Part shown: one piece after another, positions 44,434 through 56,319 of the stretch | Layout: each line of letters starts with the position of its first letter | How positions within the stretch are numbered: position 1 is the stretch's first letter | From: Fusarium oxysporum f. sp. lycopersici 4287 | Lineage: Eukaryota; Ascomycota; Sordariomycetes; Hypocreales; Nectriaceae | Direction: 5' to 3' | Length of the DNA stretch: 64,000 nucleotides | Assembly (NCBI RefSeq): GCF_000149955.1 | Contig: NC_030993.1 | Coordinates: 2,561,544-2,625,543 of the forward strand | The notes under the pieces: model-generated | What the model was told of the DNA's origin: nothing | Databases searched by the model: none | What the model saw: the letters and a program-made list of their open reading frames with translations, nothing else | Made by a program: the position numbers and the translations under genes

Positions 44434-45647
44434 CTAGCTCTGTCTAGCAGGGTCCAGCTCAACCTTGTTCTTCGTAATAGTGTCAATCTCTTCCATTATC
44501 TCTGGTGTCAGCTTATCAAGAATCTTCAGCGAAGCAACAGTATCATCCAACTGCTCAGGTCGGCTGGCACCGGTGATAACACTGGTAACATTAGGATTCT
44601 TAAGACACCATGCAATACCAAGTTGAGCCTGGCTGATGCCCAGCTTATCAGCAATGGGCTTCAACTGCCGAACCTTGTCGATCTCCTCCTTCCAGTCATC
44701 AGTGCCAATGCGGCCGCGCATGAAGTCTGCGAAGTTGTCCTTGCTAGCTTCAAAACGGGAGTCTTTGGGTGGCTTGCCGTCAACTATGTCGTTGTACTTT
44801 CCACTGAGAACGCCCATTTTCAGGGGGGAGAATGAGGTGATGCCTAGGCCAGTGCGCTCATATAGGCGTTGAAATTGGCCTTCAACTCTGTCTCTGACGA
44901 GGATGTTGTAAAAGGGTTGCTCGGCGATAGGTCCAATCATTCTTAGATCACGAGCAATTCCGACCTGTTGTTGTGAGAATCCAGGCAGATTGTATAAAAG
45001 TGATGGTGACTTACAGCTTCGGCAATCTCATCAGCGGACCACTCTGACGTACCCCAGTAGAAAGCCTGGTGACTTTGTCAGCGCTGCTACTATCAGGCTT
45101 GGCGAATGCTATGCAAACCTTTCCGTTGTCAATCAGGTAGTTGAAGGCTCGGACAGTCTCCTCCATAGGAGTCAGTCTATCTGGCCGGTGAGCGTAGACA
45201 ATGTCGACATAGTCGAGCTGAAGACGCTCCAATGAGGCGTCCAGACCCTCGATAATGTGCTTTCTCGAAAGCCCATGGTTGTTGACGAGAACCTCTCCAT
45301 TAACGGCGCCCCAGTTGATCTCTGAGAAGCATTAGCATAAAGCTTCGAATATTTGGCGCATTTGAGGACTCACTTGTGCTAATGACCAAATCGCTGCGCT
45401 TCCACCCAAAGTGCTTAATAGCCTTTCCCATGACAATCTCAGCTTGGCCAGCGGTATAGTTCTCGGCTGTGTCAAAGAAGTTGATTCCAAGGTCGTAAGC
45501 CTTCTTCATGCAAGCAAATGCCTCCTCATCTTGAGCGTAACCTCCATAGGTCATCCAGCTACCAAGACCAATCGCAGAGACATGTAAACCGGATCTACCG
45601 AGACGACGGTAGATCATCCCAGTGTTTCTAGGTTCAGCCCAAGCCAT
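44434..45647 (-). CDS. Aldo/keto reductase, potassium-channel beta-subunit type
   Basis: Four exons, 45647-45374, 45321-45119, 45065-45015 and 44964-44434, with introns of 52, 53 and 50 bp, give 352 residues. The AKR catalytic set is visible: Asp and Tyr in [15 protein letters not shown], Lys in DLVISTK at the first join, and His in [27 protein letters not shown], coded by the small third exon, is typical of the Kv-beta-like branch of AKRs, as is the late [10 protein letters not shown]. The family reduces aldehydes and ketones with NADPH. The natural substrate is not predictable. The start at [17 protein letters not shown] could be replaced by the Met at residue 11. Confidence 0.92.
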
Positions 45648-46164
45648 TTTAACGATTTATGAGACCTTGGTGATGGGAAATTTGCGCGAAGTGAATGTTT
45701 CTTTACAACTTGGTCAGTATAAAATGGTGGAAACGGCTCGTCGCCGAATTGGGGTTGTGTAGCCGGAGAATATTTCGGAGATTGATTCGGAGCGGGGATG
45801 ACTGACAGGATTGTTGATTGTTCTAGGAATCAGTGCCGCCAACAATTGGGAGGGACTTGTTTGTTGAGTTACGTTGAGTAGAGTCAGCAAATTTGAGGTA
45901 CTGAAAAGTTGACTCATACGGCGAATGTCATAGAGCTTCATCAAGTCAGATATTCCGACTGTCTTGCTGTCATACCTGGGCTTCTGCCTTCCCCATCTGT
46001 ATGTCTTGCAGCGGGGAATTGCAGTAGCTTAACAAGGGTACAATGGCGCAATACGGGGTCCTCGTTGCACCATAAGCCAGCGATAGAAGAATCTTCCAAC
46101 CTTAGAGTGGATTTAGGCCTAATTTTGCCTTAAGACCGTAATCTCATCGATCCTTTACCTAAAC
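45648..46164. other. Intergenic region, no gene seen
   Basis: Aldo/keto reductase promoter and the 3' flank of the second Zn2Cys6 gene. The palindrome ACCTAA-AC-TTAGGT (46157-46170) overlaps that gene's stop codon. Confidence 0.5.
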
Positions 46165-47938
46165 TTAGGTTGGTGTCTCAATTATCTGCTGGACCTCGTC
46201 CTGCTCAGCAACATCGCGGGGCATCGACTCCAGTAGCATGCGAGTAAGCGGCGACGGCGATCGAACCAAGTAGCCGAGGTCTAGAGGTGGCCAGCAAATT
46301 TGAGAAGCTTGGCCCTCCATGAATTGATACGTTGGCATCGTGAGGTTCGGTTGTGCTGTCAAAAGCTCGGCAGTATCTTGAAAAGTCGATGCTAGATTTG
46401 CTTCAAACGCCACTGAATCACCCTCCGGTTCCAGCATGCGCCCTGAATTGAAGATTGCGTCCATTCGTATTGTGAGAAGTGAAAGAAGAGTACGATTGCC
46501 TCCCCGACAGGACGAAAGTATGTCGCGTAGTTGATGGAGTATTGGGCCAGATTGATCGTTTTGTATTGAGTGATCGCTCGCGATTGCATCAATTACTGCC
46601 GTAGCAATCTCAAATGTTTTGAATTCCTGCCCCGATTGTAAGCTTGCATCATATTATACTCGATCGACAATGAGACTCACCAGTGTCGGTCCATGAGACT
46701 CAAGAGCAGCTTTTGGAAGTTCAGAAACGAGACTCAAGAAGTCTTTGGCAATATTAATGGGATTCATAGAGGGTATGACTATCCCAAATCGAAGAGCCGC
46801 TCGCCATAACACAGCACGCATCCACTGTCTTGTAACAAACATATCTGCTCGTTGAACCTCGTTAATGGGACCCCAGTCGTCATTATCAGCCGAGTCGAGT
46901 AGCTTTTGCTGCAGAAGTTCCAGACAATTCTGCGCGACAGCAGCCATATTGGGTATATCCGAGTCCGCATCAATGTTGCGAAGTATCTCAAAGATGTTAG
47001 ATTGATCAAAGACCCAGAACAGATGGACCAGTTTCAGAAACGCTGGGAGGACTTCAGCACGGTCATCAGCCCCTCCGAACCAAGGAAAGAGAATGTTTGG
47101 CTTGAGAACTATGGGGAGCTTGTGCAATAGAGCAACACCTCTGAGCGACACACATTAGCAAAAGATCCATCTCAAATCAAGATGCCTACCTTTCAGTGAC
47201 AAACAGTAGCCAGAGGATCCGTCGCGAAACATGTTGGTCGGCTTCTGATAGCGAAGGATATGTAGACTCACGATCAAGCCTCAATATTTGTGCCTGCGTG
47301 ATAGCTTCACGCAAGTACACAAGCGACTTTGTGCCTCCAGGCAAAGCGTTCTCATGGTAAATATGCAAGAAGAAGGAAATCCTTAAAGCATCCAACAGGC
47401 CCAGCTTCTCACTCAGCCCACTTGTTTCCGCTTCCTCTACACTGGGTCGCCATGCAGTGTCCAGTTTCAGTTGAGCAATTGCAGCAAGAGCCACAGCATT
47501 AGCAAGGCATCTCGCTGCACCGCCTTCACTGGGATTCTGTCGAATTTTGTTCCTTAGATCGGTTGCATCGACGATGGGCCAGATGGGGTACAGTCTTTCA
47601 GAGTAAACCTCTAGAATGTCAAGTAAACAAGCTACTTCATCAACAGGTGACGGTGACTTCTTGGCAATAGCTTGATCTGGACTTGAGGTATCGCTCTTTG
47701 CTCCATCCCCTTGGCGTCTTCGCTCAATCTTATCCAGCGTTCTTGGTCTCAATCCTCGCGGCCCTCTCGTCCCCTGTGAACGATTGAAGGTACATTCTAT
47801 GCCTGATGCCTCACACGCTGTACAGGGGGGCGTTTCTGAGCAGCGGATCTTTCGAATCTTGCATGAATCGCAGGCTCGTCTCGCGAGCTTCTGACGAGAA
47901 CTCGGAGTGTTTTTCGGAGGTCGTGGAGGTGGGGTCAT
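46165..47938 (-). CDS. Zn2Cys6 transcription factor (sugar-regulator-like)
   Basis: Exons 47938-47190, 47140-46681 and 46626-46165, with introns of 49 and 54 bp, give 556 residues. The binuclear zinc cluster RACDSCKIRKIRCSETPPCTACEASGIECTF sits at about residues 21-51 with all six Cys. The central fungal regulatory domain follows (RLYPIWPIVD... ILWLLFVTERGVALLHKLPIVL, the latter completed by the first join). This layout resembles regulators of the amylase/maltose-activator type, but the resemblance is loose. Target genes are not evident; the nearest gene upstream on the same strand is the H+-ATPase. Confidence 0.88.
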
Positions 47939-48309
47939 GGCTCAGAGGTAGAATTGCTAGATGGGAGTCAGAAGGATCACCATTGACCAGTGAAAAAGAA
48001 CGAAAGTGCGGCAAATGAGAAGACTCTGCAGAAGTGAATTGTTTCTGTGCTACTTTTGGTGCAAATGACGTGCTGATCCGTTGTGATCTCGCCTTCCAGG
48101 ACCCCTGTCTACCCCGGATTTTGATGCCCTTCTAAGCCTCGGTAGCTCCCCCGCCATTCTCCGACGAGATTGCCCCAGCATCTGTGTTCCCCTCTCCTCT
48201 TTTAGAGCTTAGACAGTCTGGCTCTTACAGCGGGCGTCAGTCCTGGCTCGTCGTTCCTGCCCTGTATCATGAACTAGCTTAAATGAACCACTTAGGTAAT
48301 CAAATGTAA
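47939..48309. other. Upstream region of the second Zn2Cys6 gene
   Basis: No coding frame beyond short ones; no recognised motif. Confidence 0.45.
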
Positions 48310-48474
48310 CTAACAGGTAAGTTCGACCATCGGCTCCCTCTCAACAGGAGCAGGGACTTCGGGTACCAGTAGGAGCGAGGGAGCGGCGACTGTAGGCCAG
48401 ACGGTTTCAACGTTTTCGTCCCATTGCTTCCAGGACGCATCTTCTTCAGATAAAGACAGCAATGGAGTAGCCAT
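48310..48474 (-). CDS. Possible 54-residue small protein
   Basis: A short frame from ATG 48474 to TAG 48310 coding a Trp-containing acidic N-terminal half (LSEEDASWKQWDENVETVWP) and a Val/Pro-rich end. Codon use looks like coding sequence and the ATG context is acceptable. No family is recognised and no membrane or signal segment is seen. It may be an upstream ORF, an exon or chance. Confidence 0.25.
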   Translation of the reverse strand: MATPLLSLSEEDASWKQWDENVETVWPTVAAPSLLLVPEVPAPVEREPMVELTC

Positions 48475-49118
48475 CTTTCTTCAGGTAAATTTGGTGTGAA
48501 TGTCTAGCGCTTCAATATGTCAAAGACATGGGAACTCGTATGAAGGTTGGGATATCGAGGTTGGAAAAATGCCGTAGCGACCGGCCAATATCTTGATTTC
48601 GGTTTTGTGTGCGCTTCTTCTGCCTATGACACTAAATCATGCCCAAATAATTTCTCCTGTCGTGAGGACGGAGGGGGCTGCTGGGCAGGTTACCAGTGGA
48701 GAACTTGGGAGGAACGTTAATTCTCGGAAGGCGCGACTCGGACACTAAATAGAATCGGAAGATGATTATAACCACAACATAGGTAGTTCGAACTATGATC
48801 ATTATCTAGTAGTGTACTCCAGACCATTTATGGGTTTTATAATATTTGTCAAATTTTAACTGAGTTTATTAATGCTCAATGGGAGATGTGTCTTCCTCGC
48901 ATGGCAAGTGTGAGGCAATGGCAGGCAGAATATGGGAAGGATATATTGCTGAAAAGAGGTATAGAACTAGAAACTCTTCCTCAACGGAAGTAACTACCTA
49001 CCTGACTAGCAGGTACCCATGAAACATCAAACTGCCAGCCTTGTCTTTATCGAGAAACTCAACAAACTCAACAAACTTCACACCTTCATGGACCTTCATC
49101 ACCACAACACAGCAGTCT
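48475..49118. other. Intergenic region, no gene seen
   Basis: 3' flank of the H+-ATPase gene. Nothing recognised. Confidence 0.5.
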
Positions 49119-52100
49119 CTAGATATCATCATCCTCATCAGTAACCTTCTCCGCCAGCATAAATCTACTCTTTCCAGTCTTCTCGTCAACCTCATGCTCA
49201 ATAGCAAGCTTCTGCAGGTGGCCAAGAATGTTCTCAAGCTTGGTGTCCTTCTTTTTGCGATCTTTCCTACCGAGATTATCCAACCAAGACAGCTTATTGA
49301 GAACGAAGTAAACGATAGCGATGACAACGGTCACACCGAAAGAGTAAAGCCAGACTATCACAACAGTCACGATGTCGACCCAGCCATTGCTGCTCTGCTT
49401 GAAGTTCGACTCAGGGTGGGAGATCTCGCCCCTACCGGACATCCAGCCAAAGAGGCAAAACAGGGTAGCTAGGACATCGACGCCGAGAATGGCGAACACG
49501 AGTTGCCATGATGGCCAGGTCTTTCCGCCTCGTGTGACAAAGATGAGCCAGTTCTCTGTGAGGGCGACTTCGAGGAAGAGGATCTCTTGAATGGAACCGA
49601 AGTTCTGAACGAAGCCCCCATTGGGTAGAAATAAAGCACCTCTCAATACCCAAGTGGCGAGAGCTAGAAGGATCCCAAGAATCACACTCATAACCCACTG
49701 TTACAATGTTAGTATTCGTCATCAACTGATAGGGCATTCCCTCAACACGACGCATCACCAGCCGAGGGTAATCGTCTTCTGAAATGCCGATCTGGAGTTA
49801 TCAAAGCTAGGTATAAAAAACTTACAATCTTCGGTACTGTCATTGCGTTAGCTTTTGTCATCAACCCCAAAACCAAACAGCACTAGCCATTGAGGAGAAT
49901 CACAACTTCCAAATTATGAAACCTACTTACATTGCCACTCTACAGGTCTTGGTTCCCAATGAGCATTATCGTAAGCAACTGCAACCGTTGCTAAATCCGC
50001 AAAAAGTGCAAGAAATACTATCAGGTCGACGCGAATGGTTTCGTTGATGATGACCATGGAAAGCGTCAAATAGATTTCCAGGTGGAGACAGAGCGCAATA
50101 CGGTATTGAATATACGCTTTCATTCTTTGGAAGATTTGCCGAGCGGTTTTGATAGCCAAAACGATGGTGCTTAGGCCGGGAGCGAGGAAAACGATATCTG
50201 CTGCAGCTTGGGCAGCTTCTGAAGCACCCTCAACAGCAATACCACAATCCGCTTTCTTCAGGGAAGGAGCATCATTAACACCATCACCAGTCATTGCCGT
50301 GAGATGGCCTCTTTGCTGGAGCATTTCGACGACCGTGTACTTATGCTCTGGGAACACTTCCGCAAAGCCATCTGCTCGCTCGACGAAGTCGTGCTGTACA
50401 CTTCCGGATAGACCACCATGGATGAGTCTCTCAGAGTTATATACTTTTGTTCCGAGGGACAGCATTTTGCAGGTTTCCTTTGCAATGGCTATGGCATCTC
50501 CCGTCAACATCTTGACAGGGACTCCAAGATGACCTGCCTCGATGATTGTCTGGGCTGTGTCCTCTCGAGGAGGATCAAACATGGATAGCAAACCCAAAAT
50601 GACCCAGGGACCATCGTTCTTTTTGTAAGCGACACCAAGCGAACGGAATCCTCTTCGGGCAAAATCCTGGGCTTTTTCTTTGTAGATTCGGCTTTCATCC
50701 TCCGAGCCTGAAGCCAGTTTCAGTACCGCTTTAGGGGCTCCCTTGACACACCAGAACCTGTCATTCCCGAGGCGGCAAACCGCAGTGATGCGTTTAGAGA
50801 CGGGGTCGAAAGGCGTGAACGACTCGGTCACCCATCCCTGCTTGAGAATCTCTCGCGCTTCGGGGTAACGCTTGAGAGTAAGGATGGTGACTTTGTCGAT
50901 TGGGTCTAATGTTCTGAGATTGTGACTAGAAGCCAGAGCTGCGACTGCCATCATCCAATTAACATCCTGGCCTTCTGCCAGCCAAGGATCGCGAATCGAT
51001 AGCTTGTTTGCAGTCAATGTGCCAGTCTTGTCAGAACAGAGAATGTCGACGCCAGCAAGAGATTCAATAGCGGTAAGCTTTTGAACAATGGCTTTTTGCT
51101 TGGCGAGATAGGCTGCTCCAACGGCGAGGGTCGTGGTTGTCACCACTGGAAGACCAACGGGAACACCTTTGGATCGACTGTTAGCCAATTTACTCTGTGA
51201 TAATGGAGTTAGGGTTTATTTGGGACCTACCAATGATGAGGAGAACAAGAGCATAATGAAGAAGATTCTGCGATCCAGGCTCCGTCATTCCAATGTGGTG
51301 GAAGAATCCTCCGATCCAGGCTATGAGGATCCAGAACATAACGAGAACGAGAAGCGAGGTTCCAATGTTGTTCATGATAGCCTTGAAGTGGCCTTGATCC
51401 TTGGCTCCCTGCACAAGGTCTGCAGTGCGGCCGACGAAAGACTCTTTAGCAGTGGTTTGAACAAGGGCAAAGGCCTTGCCTCTTTTGCAGCCAGTAGTAT
51501 AGTAGACCATATCGCCAAGATACTTCTCGACAGCAAGCGACTCGCCAGTAATAGCAGACTGATCAATGGCTGCGAGAGGACGGCTTCGATAGTCGTGTGG
51601 CTCCTGCTCATGACTGTGTTGATGGGCATCATGTTCTGTTGATGTGTCATGATCTTGTTCTTTGTCTGCACCATCAGCAAATTCATCTTCCTCGTCGCTA
51701 CGGTCGAGTTTATCTTCGGCTCGGAGACGTTTGTACAATTCAAAGTCTTCGGGACGTGTATAGTCGCAAATAAGACGAGCATCTGCAGCGACGGTACCGC
51801 CTTCTTGAACAATGAGCTAGGACATTAATCAGCAAGTCTGATGGTTTCAAGAAGGAACCACTTACGATGTCTCCTGGAACGAGTTCTCGTGCCAAAATTT
51901 CTTGTTCGTTGCTGTCGCGTATGACTGTGCATCGCATTGCGATATCACCCTTGAGACTAGCAACAACATCTGCGGCCTGCTTCTCCTGGTAGAACCCGAC
52001 GAAGGCGTTGAGCATAAGAATACCGACGATGACACCGAAGTCCACCCAATCCCCGAGACCGACTGCGAGAAGGGCCGCGACCTCCATAACTGCAATGCGA

Positions 52101-52574
52101 TGATCAGTAAGTGAGCCCCTCAGAGGGACGGCAGAATGGCTTACCATAAAGAATTGGACCGGTAAAGAAACCAAGAAACTTGGCAAACATATTCTCCTTC
52201 TCAGAAACCAATTCGTTCCATCCTGTTACCTGCCTTCGTCTCTCAACTTCATCCGACGCAAGACCAGTCGTGAGATCCGTCTCAAGCCAAGCATCAGGAG
52301 TACCCTTCTTAGCAGGAGGCTCCTCCTGAGCATCGACACCACTGCCAAACTGCCACCAATGCTTCTTCTTGACCTTCCCATCACGATCATCAGTTGCGCG
52401 ACGACGATCTTCGCGATAGTTGCTGATGTAGTGATCCAGGGCAGGATACTCGCCGAGACTATCGTCTACAATGCTGGCGGCTCTTCCGCCCCTAGAAGCG
52501 CGGGAGGCTCGCCGGCCAGCGTTGGATTCCAGGTCATCGTTGTTGTTCTTGCGACGACGGAATAGTTTAGACAT
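49119..52574 (-). CDS. Plasma-membrane H+-ATPase (P-type, IIIA)
   Basis: Six exons: 52574-52145, 52089-51866, 51816-51231, 51166-49931, an 11-bp exon 49836-49826, and 49697-49119. Together they give 1021 residues. The pump moves protons out of the cell using ATP and powers nutrient symport. [34 protein letters not shown], the TGES actuator motif ([12 protein letters not shown]), [11 protein letters not shown] with the phosphorylated Asp459, and [20 protein letters not shown] are all present. Phase is kept at every join. Unusual points are a long charged N terminus, a His/Asp/Glu-rich insertion at about residues 253-297 before TGES, and the 11-nt exon, which gives LPKI of the conserved EWQLPKIWVM stretch. 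The Lys/acidic C-terminal tail fits the family's regulatory domain. It is longer than Pma1-type pumps (about 920), so probably a second, specialised isoform. Confidence 0.93.
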
Positions 52575-53739
52575 TGATGATATCGTTCAAGCAGATTATG
52601 ATGGTATAGAGGATAATTAGGGTCACAAGATCTACGTGTACACACTTGTCTTGAGAACAGGATGCAAACACACACTCCAACACTTTCTTTCCAGGCGCAA
52701 CGAGCTGTTATTTATTGCTTTTCGCATTTTCTATGAGCGCATAGCTTACTGCCTTTTACGGATAGCTCTCATCTTTGTAGCGTTGCAACCCGTTCACTGC
52801 AACCTCGCGTTCGCGAACATGAATATTGACCGACTTCCTGTGACTCTTGAGCGTTATTTTCCAGAAGCTCCCGTGTGATCCGGAAGGCAGATCTGCATCG
52901 CTAGAGCCTAGAAGCAATTCTTAGAGGGTTGCGTGCCAGGATGATTCTGTCACCAATAACACAATTTCCGTGAAGATGTACAATAAACAATGAGGGATTA
53001 AGAATTGAGTTTCTGGGTATTTCATTAAAGCCGGGCGATGGGTGCATAACTATGACGACCTTCAGGTGCCGCATAGCCGTTGTCAATTCGTGATCTCGGT
53101 TCTGACGGATGTGATATTCGACAACTTGGATACATTATATAGTGTAGCCTCAACCCCGCGAAACTGTGAAAGGTACAATTAGCCGTTGTATATTTGGGGT
53201 CATGCGGAGAGATTTGTCGGCCAAAATGCCTGCCGAGTCGGCAACCCCCAGTGACCAATTCCTTGTTTTCGGAAATCGAGACTAGAGCTGAAGAGTAAGC
53301 TCTTGGGGTCTTCTAACAAACGGACTCAGCTAAAACTTCCTGGTAGACCCTGATTTCAGAGGTGGAAGCATTTCCATGGAGGTGCACTTCACCGACCAAT
53401 GTCACATCATGTTACGGGGTTGGTTTGGTTGGTAAACATGGTGTCGAATTGGCAGAAAACAACGGACCCAGTAGCTTTTTGCCTATTGTAGCCATAAGTC
53501 GCGTGCTAGTTCAACAGACCCCGAATTCCAAGTCTTTCTTGCTCTCCTATGCCGTTCCATGTACATTATTATGAGTCGTCGACTGGAGGTGAAACGATCT
53601 GATCAGAACATCTCCCTTATCGAGTCATGGTACTGAGGCCGCCCGTATGCTTCATGTTGACATTGCTACAAGGATATCTGACTGTTCACTGAGCCTCCGA
53701 TGTGCGATAGCATCACTCACATTTCCTTGATCTATTCTT
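52575..53739. other. H+-ATPase upstream region and gene-poor flank
   Basis: About 1.2 kb without a supported gene. A small perfect palindrome TGCCGA-G-TCGGCA lies at 53231-53243. No other feature is recognised. Confidence 0.45.
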
Positions 53740-54790
53740 CGGTCGTTTCAAGATCGAGCTGACCGACACGACTCTTGATACCATCCCAGCCATTGAGTCG
53801 AGAAGTTGGGTGCACACTGCGGAATTGGTTAGCCTCTTCAAATATCATATTATTGTCATATCATGACTTACTATTTGCACGGTTGAATTCTGCAACATCA
53901 ATCCAAAGAGTGACACAACAAACTTTGATAGACCAAGTCCTCAGGCTCAATAATCTCGTATATGGCAGGGGCCTTGGGCCTTGATGTTGACACCAGCCTT
54001 GTGGGTGAATACACAGAATTCAGTGAAGGGTTGTTGAAAGGAACGTTGATATAGTGAAGAGAGTCAAGGCCAGCTTCTCTCAACAGCCTGGACGACAGTT
54101 GTCAATGGTCTTGAGTTGATGGAGCTTGTATTTGGAAAGGATGCGGTCTCTGCTGATGGTCATCATGCAGGAAATCTAGAGTTCGGGTCAGACATCATTC
54201 AGTTTGTAAGGAGAGTTTCCAACATACAAGATCTCTGAGAGGGCACATTCCCATTAGTCTCCAATACCAACGACAGATGTTAACTTCTGGGCAACATGTG
54301 AGTATTGAAGCCATTAATGCTGCCCCGTCGTCTGGAGTCCATGTAAGTATCCTAGGTATAACTCCCAGTCACTTCTCGTTCCACGAAGTGGAATACATGA
54401 GCACCGATCTCGATGGCACGAACGTGTTCTGTAAATGATTAGCAGACCATCCAAGGCATGACTTTTAGTAACATACCGCCACAGCATATACTGTGTCGTT
54501 GTGGAACTGGACCACACCAGCCAAACCTCACGCCATGCATGTTCGTGGTAGCGCATACGTGTACTTCAATATCAGTCTACAGCCTTGAAGGGTTCTCGCG
54601 AGGCCCTGAGAACCCAGCGGGTGAAACACTGAAGAACTCGCAACATCGCCCACGTAAACCTATCTGACGGCAAGTGTCGATAACACCAATTCGGGTGTTG
54701 CTACCAGCACGGGAGATGGAGAGCAAGTCGACAAAATCAGGACTTCGCCTTTGTTAACACAATGCCCGGCCAACATCAGCCGACTCCTTC
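53740..54790 (-). pseudogene. Remains of a homocitrate-synthase-like gene
   Basis: On the minus strand, pieces in all three frames follow homocitrate synthase in order. These are DFVDLLSISRAG and RIGVIDTCR (54660-54730), EIGAHVFHFVERE (near 54390), DRILSKYKLHQLKTIDN (near 54130), the hallmark CVFTHKAGVNIKAQGP (near 53985) and, after a recognisable intron (GTAAGT...CCGCAG), TSRLNGWDGIKSRVGQLDL (near 53770). Stops and frameshifts separate them, and the N-terminal part is missing. The intact enzyme makes homocitrate from 2-oxoglutarate and acetyl-CoA for lysine synthesis; this copy is dead, presumably a duplicate. Confidence 0.75.
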
Positions 54791-55472
54791 AAAGCTTCGC
54801 CGAGCATCCCGTCAAGAGGCTTCTTGCGATGGCGCCTTAAGGTCACACTGATGATCGGCCACAGTCCACACCTTTACTTTCGCTTCGGAACCTCGCCATG
54901 GCTGTCGGCGGCATATGTCTAGGCTGGGACGAGAATGCTGATCAGCCACTGTATTGAAACAGTCGACTGGACGAGCAATGAATCGCACTCATCAGAGAGA
55001 GTTTGGTGATTCGGCTTGAGCAAGGGGAATTGCAGCTGAACCTCGGATAAAATGAGCATATCAAACTTGTTGTTCCAGTCCCCAAGAGGCACCATAAAGA
55101 CACAATCGCCTGTGCTTGTTCGATAGTGAGCTTGCAGGCGTGAAGTTAGGCATGCGCTTGCTAAAAGAGTCGCTGGGTTCCCATAAGAGAGCCGTCCATG
55201 GTCACAACACAGTGGAAGTTCGCTTCGCATTAGATACTGAAGGTTGTAATAAAACAACAAGCTGGTATTGAACAGCAACAAAGCATTTGCTGGCCCAAGA
55301 CATAATGACGCCATACTTTTGCAATGCTGGGCACTCACATATTCACTAGAAAATAGCTGGATAAACAAACGATTCAAGCTCAATAAACTGTATATAAATC
55401 ATACTATCAGAATGTTAGCGGACAAATATTACCAAAGCCTAGGGGCCGAATCCATACTTTCACAATAACGCT
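54791..55472. other. Flank of the pseudogene, no gene supported
   Basis: The 154-residue minus-strand frame at 54919-55383 has no motif or splice evidence and is not called. The region probably holds further decayed sequence. Confidence 0.4.
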
Positions 55473-55838
55473 CTACATATCCAACAGAACAAGTCCAAGA
55501 GAAAGAGCCGCGGGAGCGGCTTGGATATAGAGAATCTTCTTGTTGGCGGTGAGACCGCCATATGCACCCGCAACCAAGACACAGCCGTTGAAGAAGATCT
55601 GAAGCTGCTTCGAGAACTCAGGATTCGGGTGAAGAAGCGACCAAATCAGTCCAGCGGACAAGAAGCCGTTGTAGAGGCCCTGGTTGGCAGCCATTGTCTT
55701 GGTCTGCTCAGCGAATTCGGGTGTGAGTCTGAAAGCCTTTCTTCCACGAGGCTTCGTCCAAAGAAACATCTCCAGAACCAGGATGTAGCTGTGCAAAGCG
55801 CCGACGAGGCCGCTGGCAGTGAGTCCGATGACGCCCAT
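55473..55838 (-). CDS. DUF1304-family membrane protein
   Basis: 121 residues, no introns, with about four hydrophobic helices: GLTASGLVGALHSYILVLEMFLW, YNGFLSAGLIWSLL, FFNGCVLVAGAYGGLT and IQAAPAALSLGLVLL. HSYILVLEMFLW followed by FAEQTKTMAANQGLYNGFLSAGL is the core pattern of the DUF1304 family, found in bacteria and fungi and without known function. The length is normal for the family. Confidence 0.88.
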   Translation of the reverse strand: MGVIGLTASGLVGALHSYILVLEMFLWTKPRGRKAFRLTPEFAEQTKTMAANQGLYNGFLSAGLIWSLLHPNPEFSKQLQIFFNGCVLVAGAYGGLTANKKILYIQAAPAALSLGLVLLDM

Positions 55839-56319
55839 TTTGACTATTTTTATTCAAGAATGATGTTTTTAAGAATGAGAAATGCGTGAGATGAGGCAGT
55901 TGAGATAAAATGAGAGGAATTGGATAGGAATTAAGCTTTAAGACAAAGTTGGCGATATGCCTTAAACATGCTTAATTTGATGACTAATAAAGACCAGGCA
56001 ATCGCGAAAAAATGTCATTGCGCTCGCATTTTCATCCGCGTTTGGGATTCTTGGCCGAAGACAGCGGGAATAGCGACTGAAACCAGTAACGACTTGAACT
56101 CTAAATCTAAAAAGCGTTGCTGTGGAACGGCAGTTCTCGCAGTCACAAAAGGGTTTTACAACAGTGGCACCACAGAAGACCTTGCTATAAATGTGTGCAA
56201 TATATCCAATACGTAACCATTCTCAGGCCTTGAAGAAATCAACTGCTTAATATACAGCATATACATATGCTGAAGAATACTAACTCGACCCAATCACCAC
56301 AATACTCCTAGTCATCCTC
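55839..56319. other. Intergenic region, no gene seen
   Basis: DUF1304 gene promoter and the 3' flank of the MFS gene. Nothing recognised. Confidence 0.5.

Noticed and set aside
54919..55383. 154-residue minus-strand frame
   Set aside because: No domain, no splice signals and next to a decayed gene; composition does not look coding.
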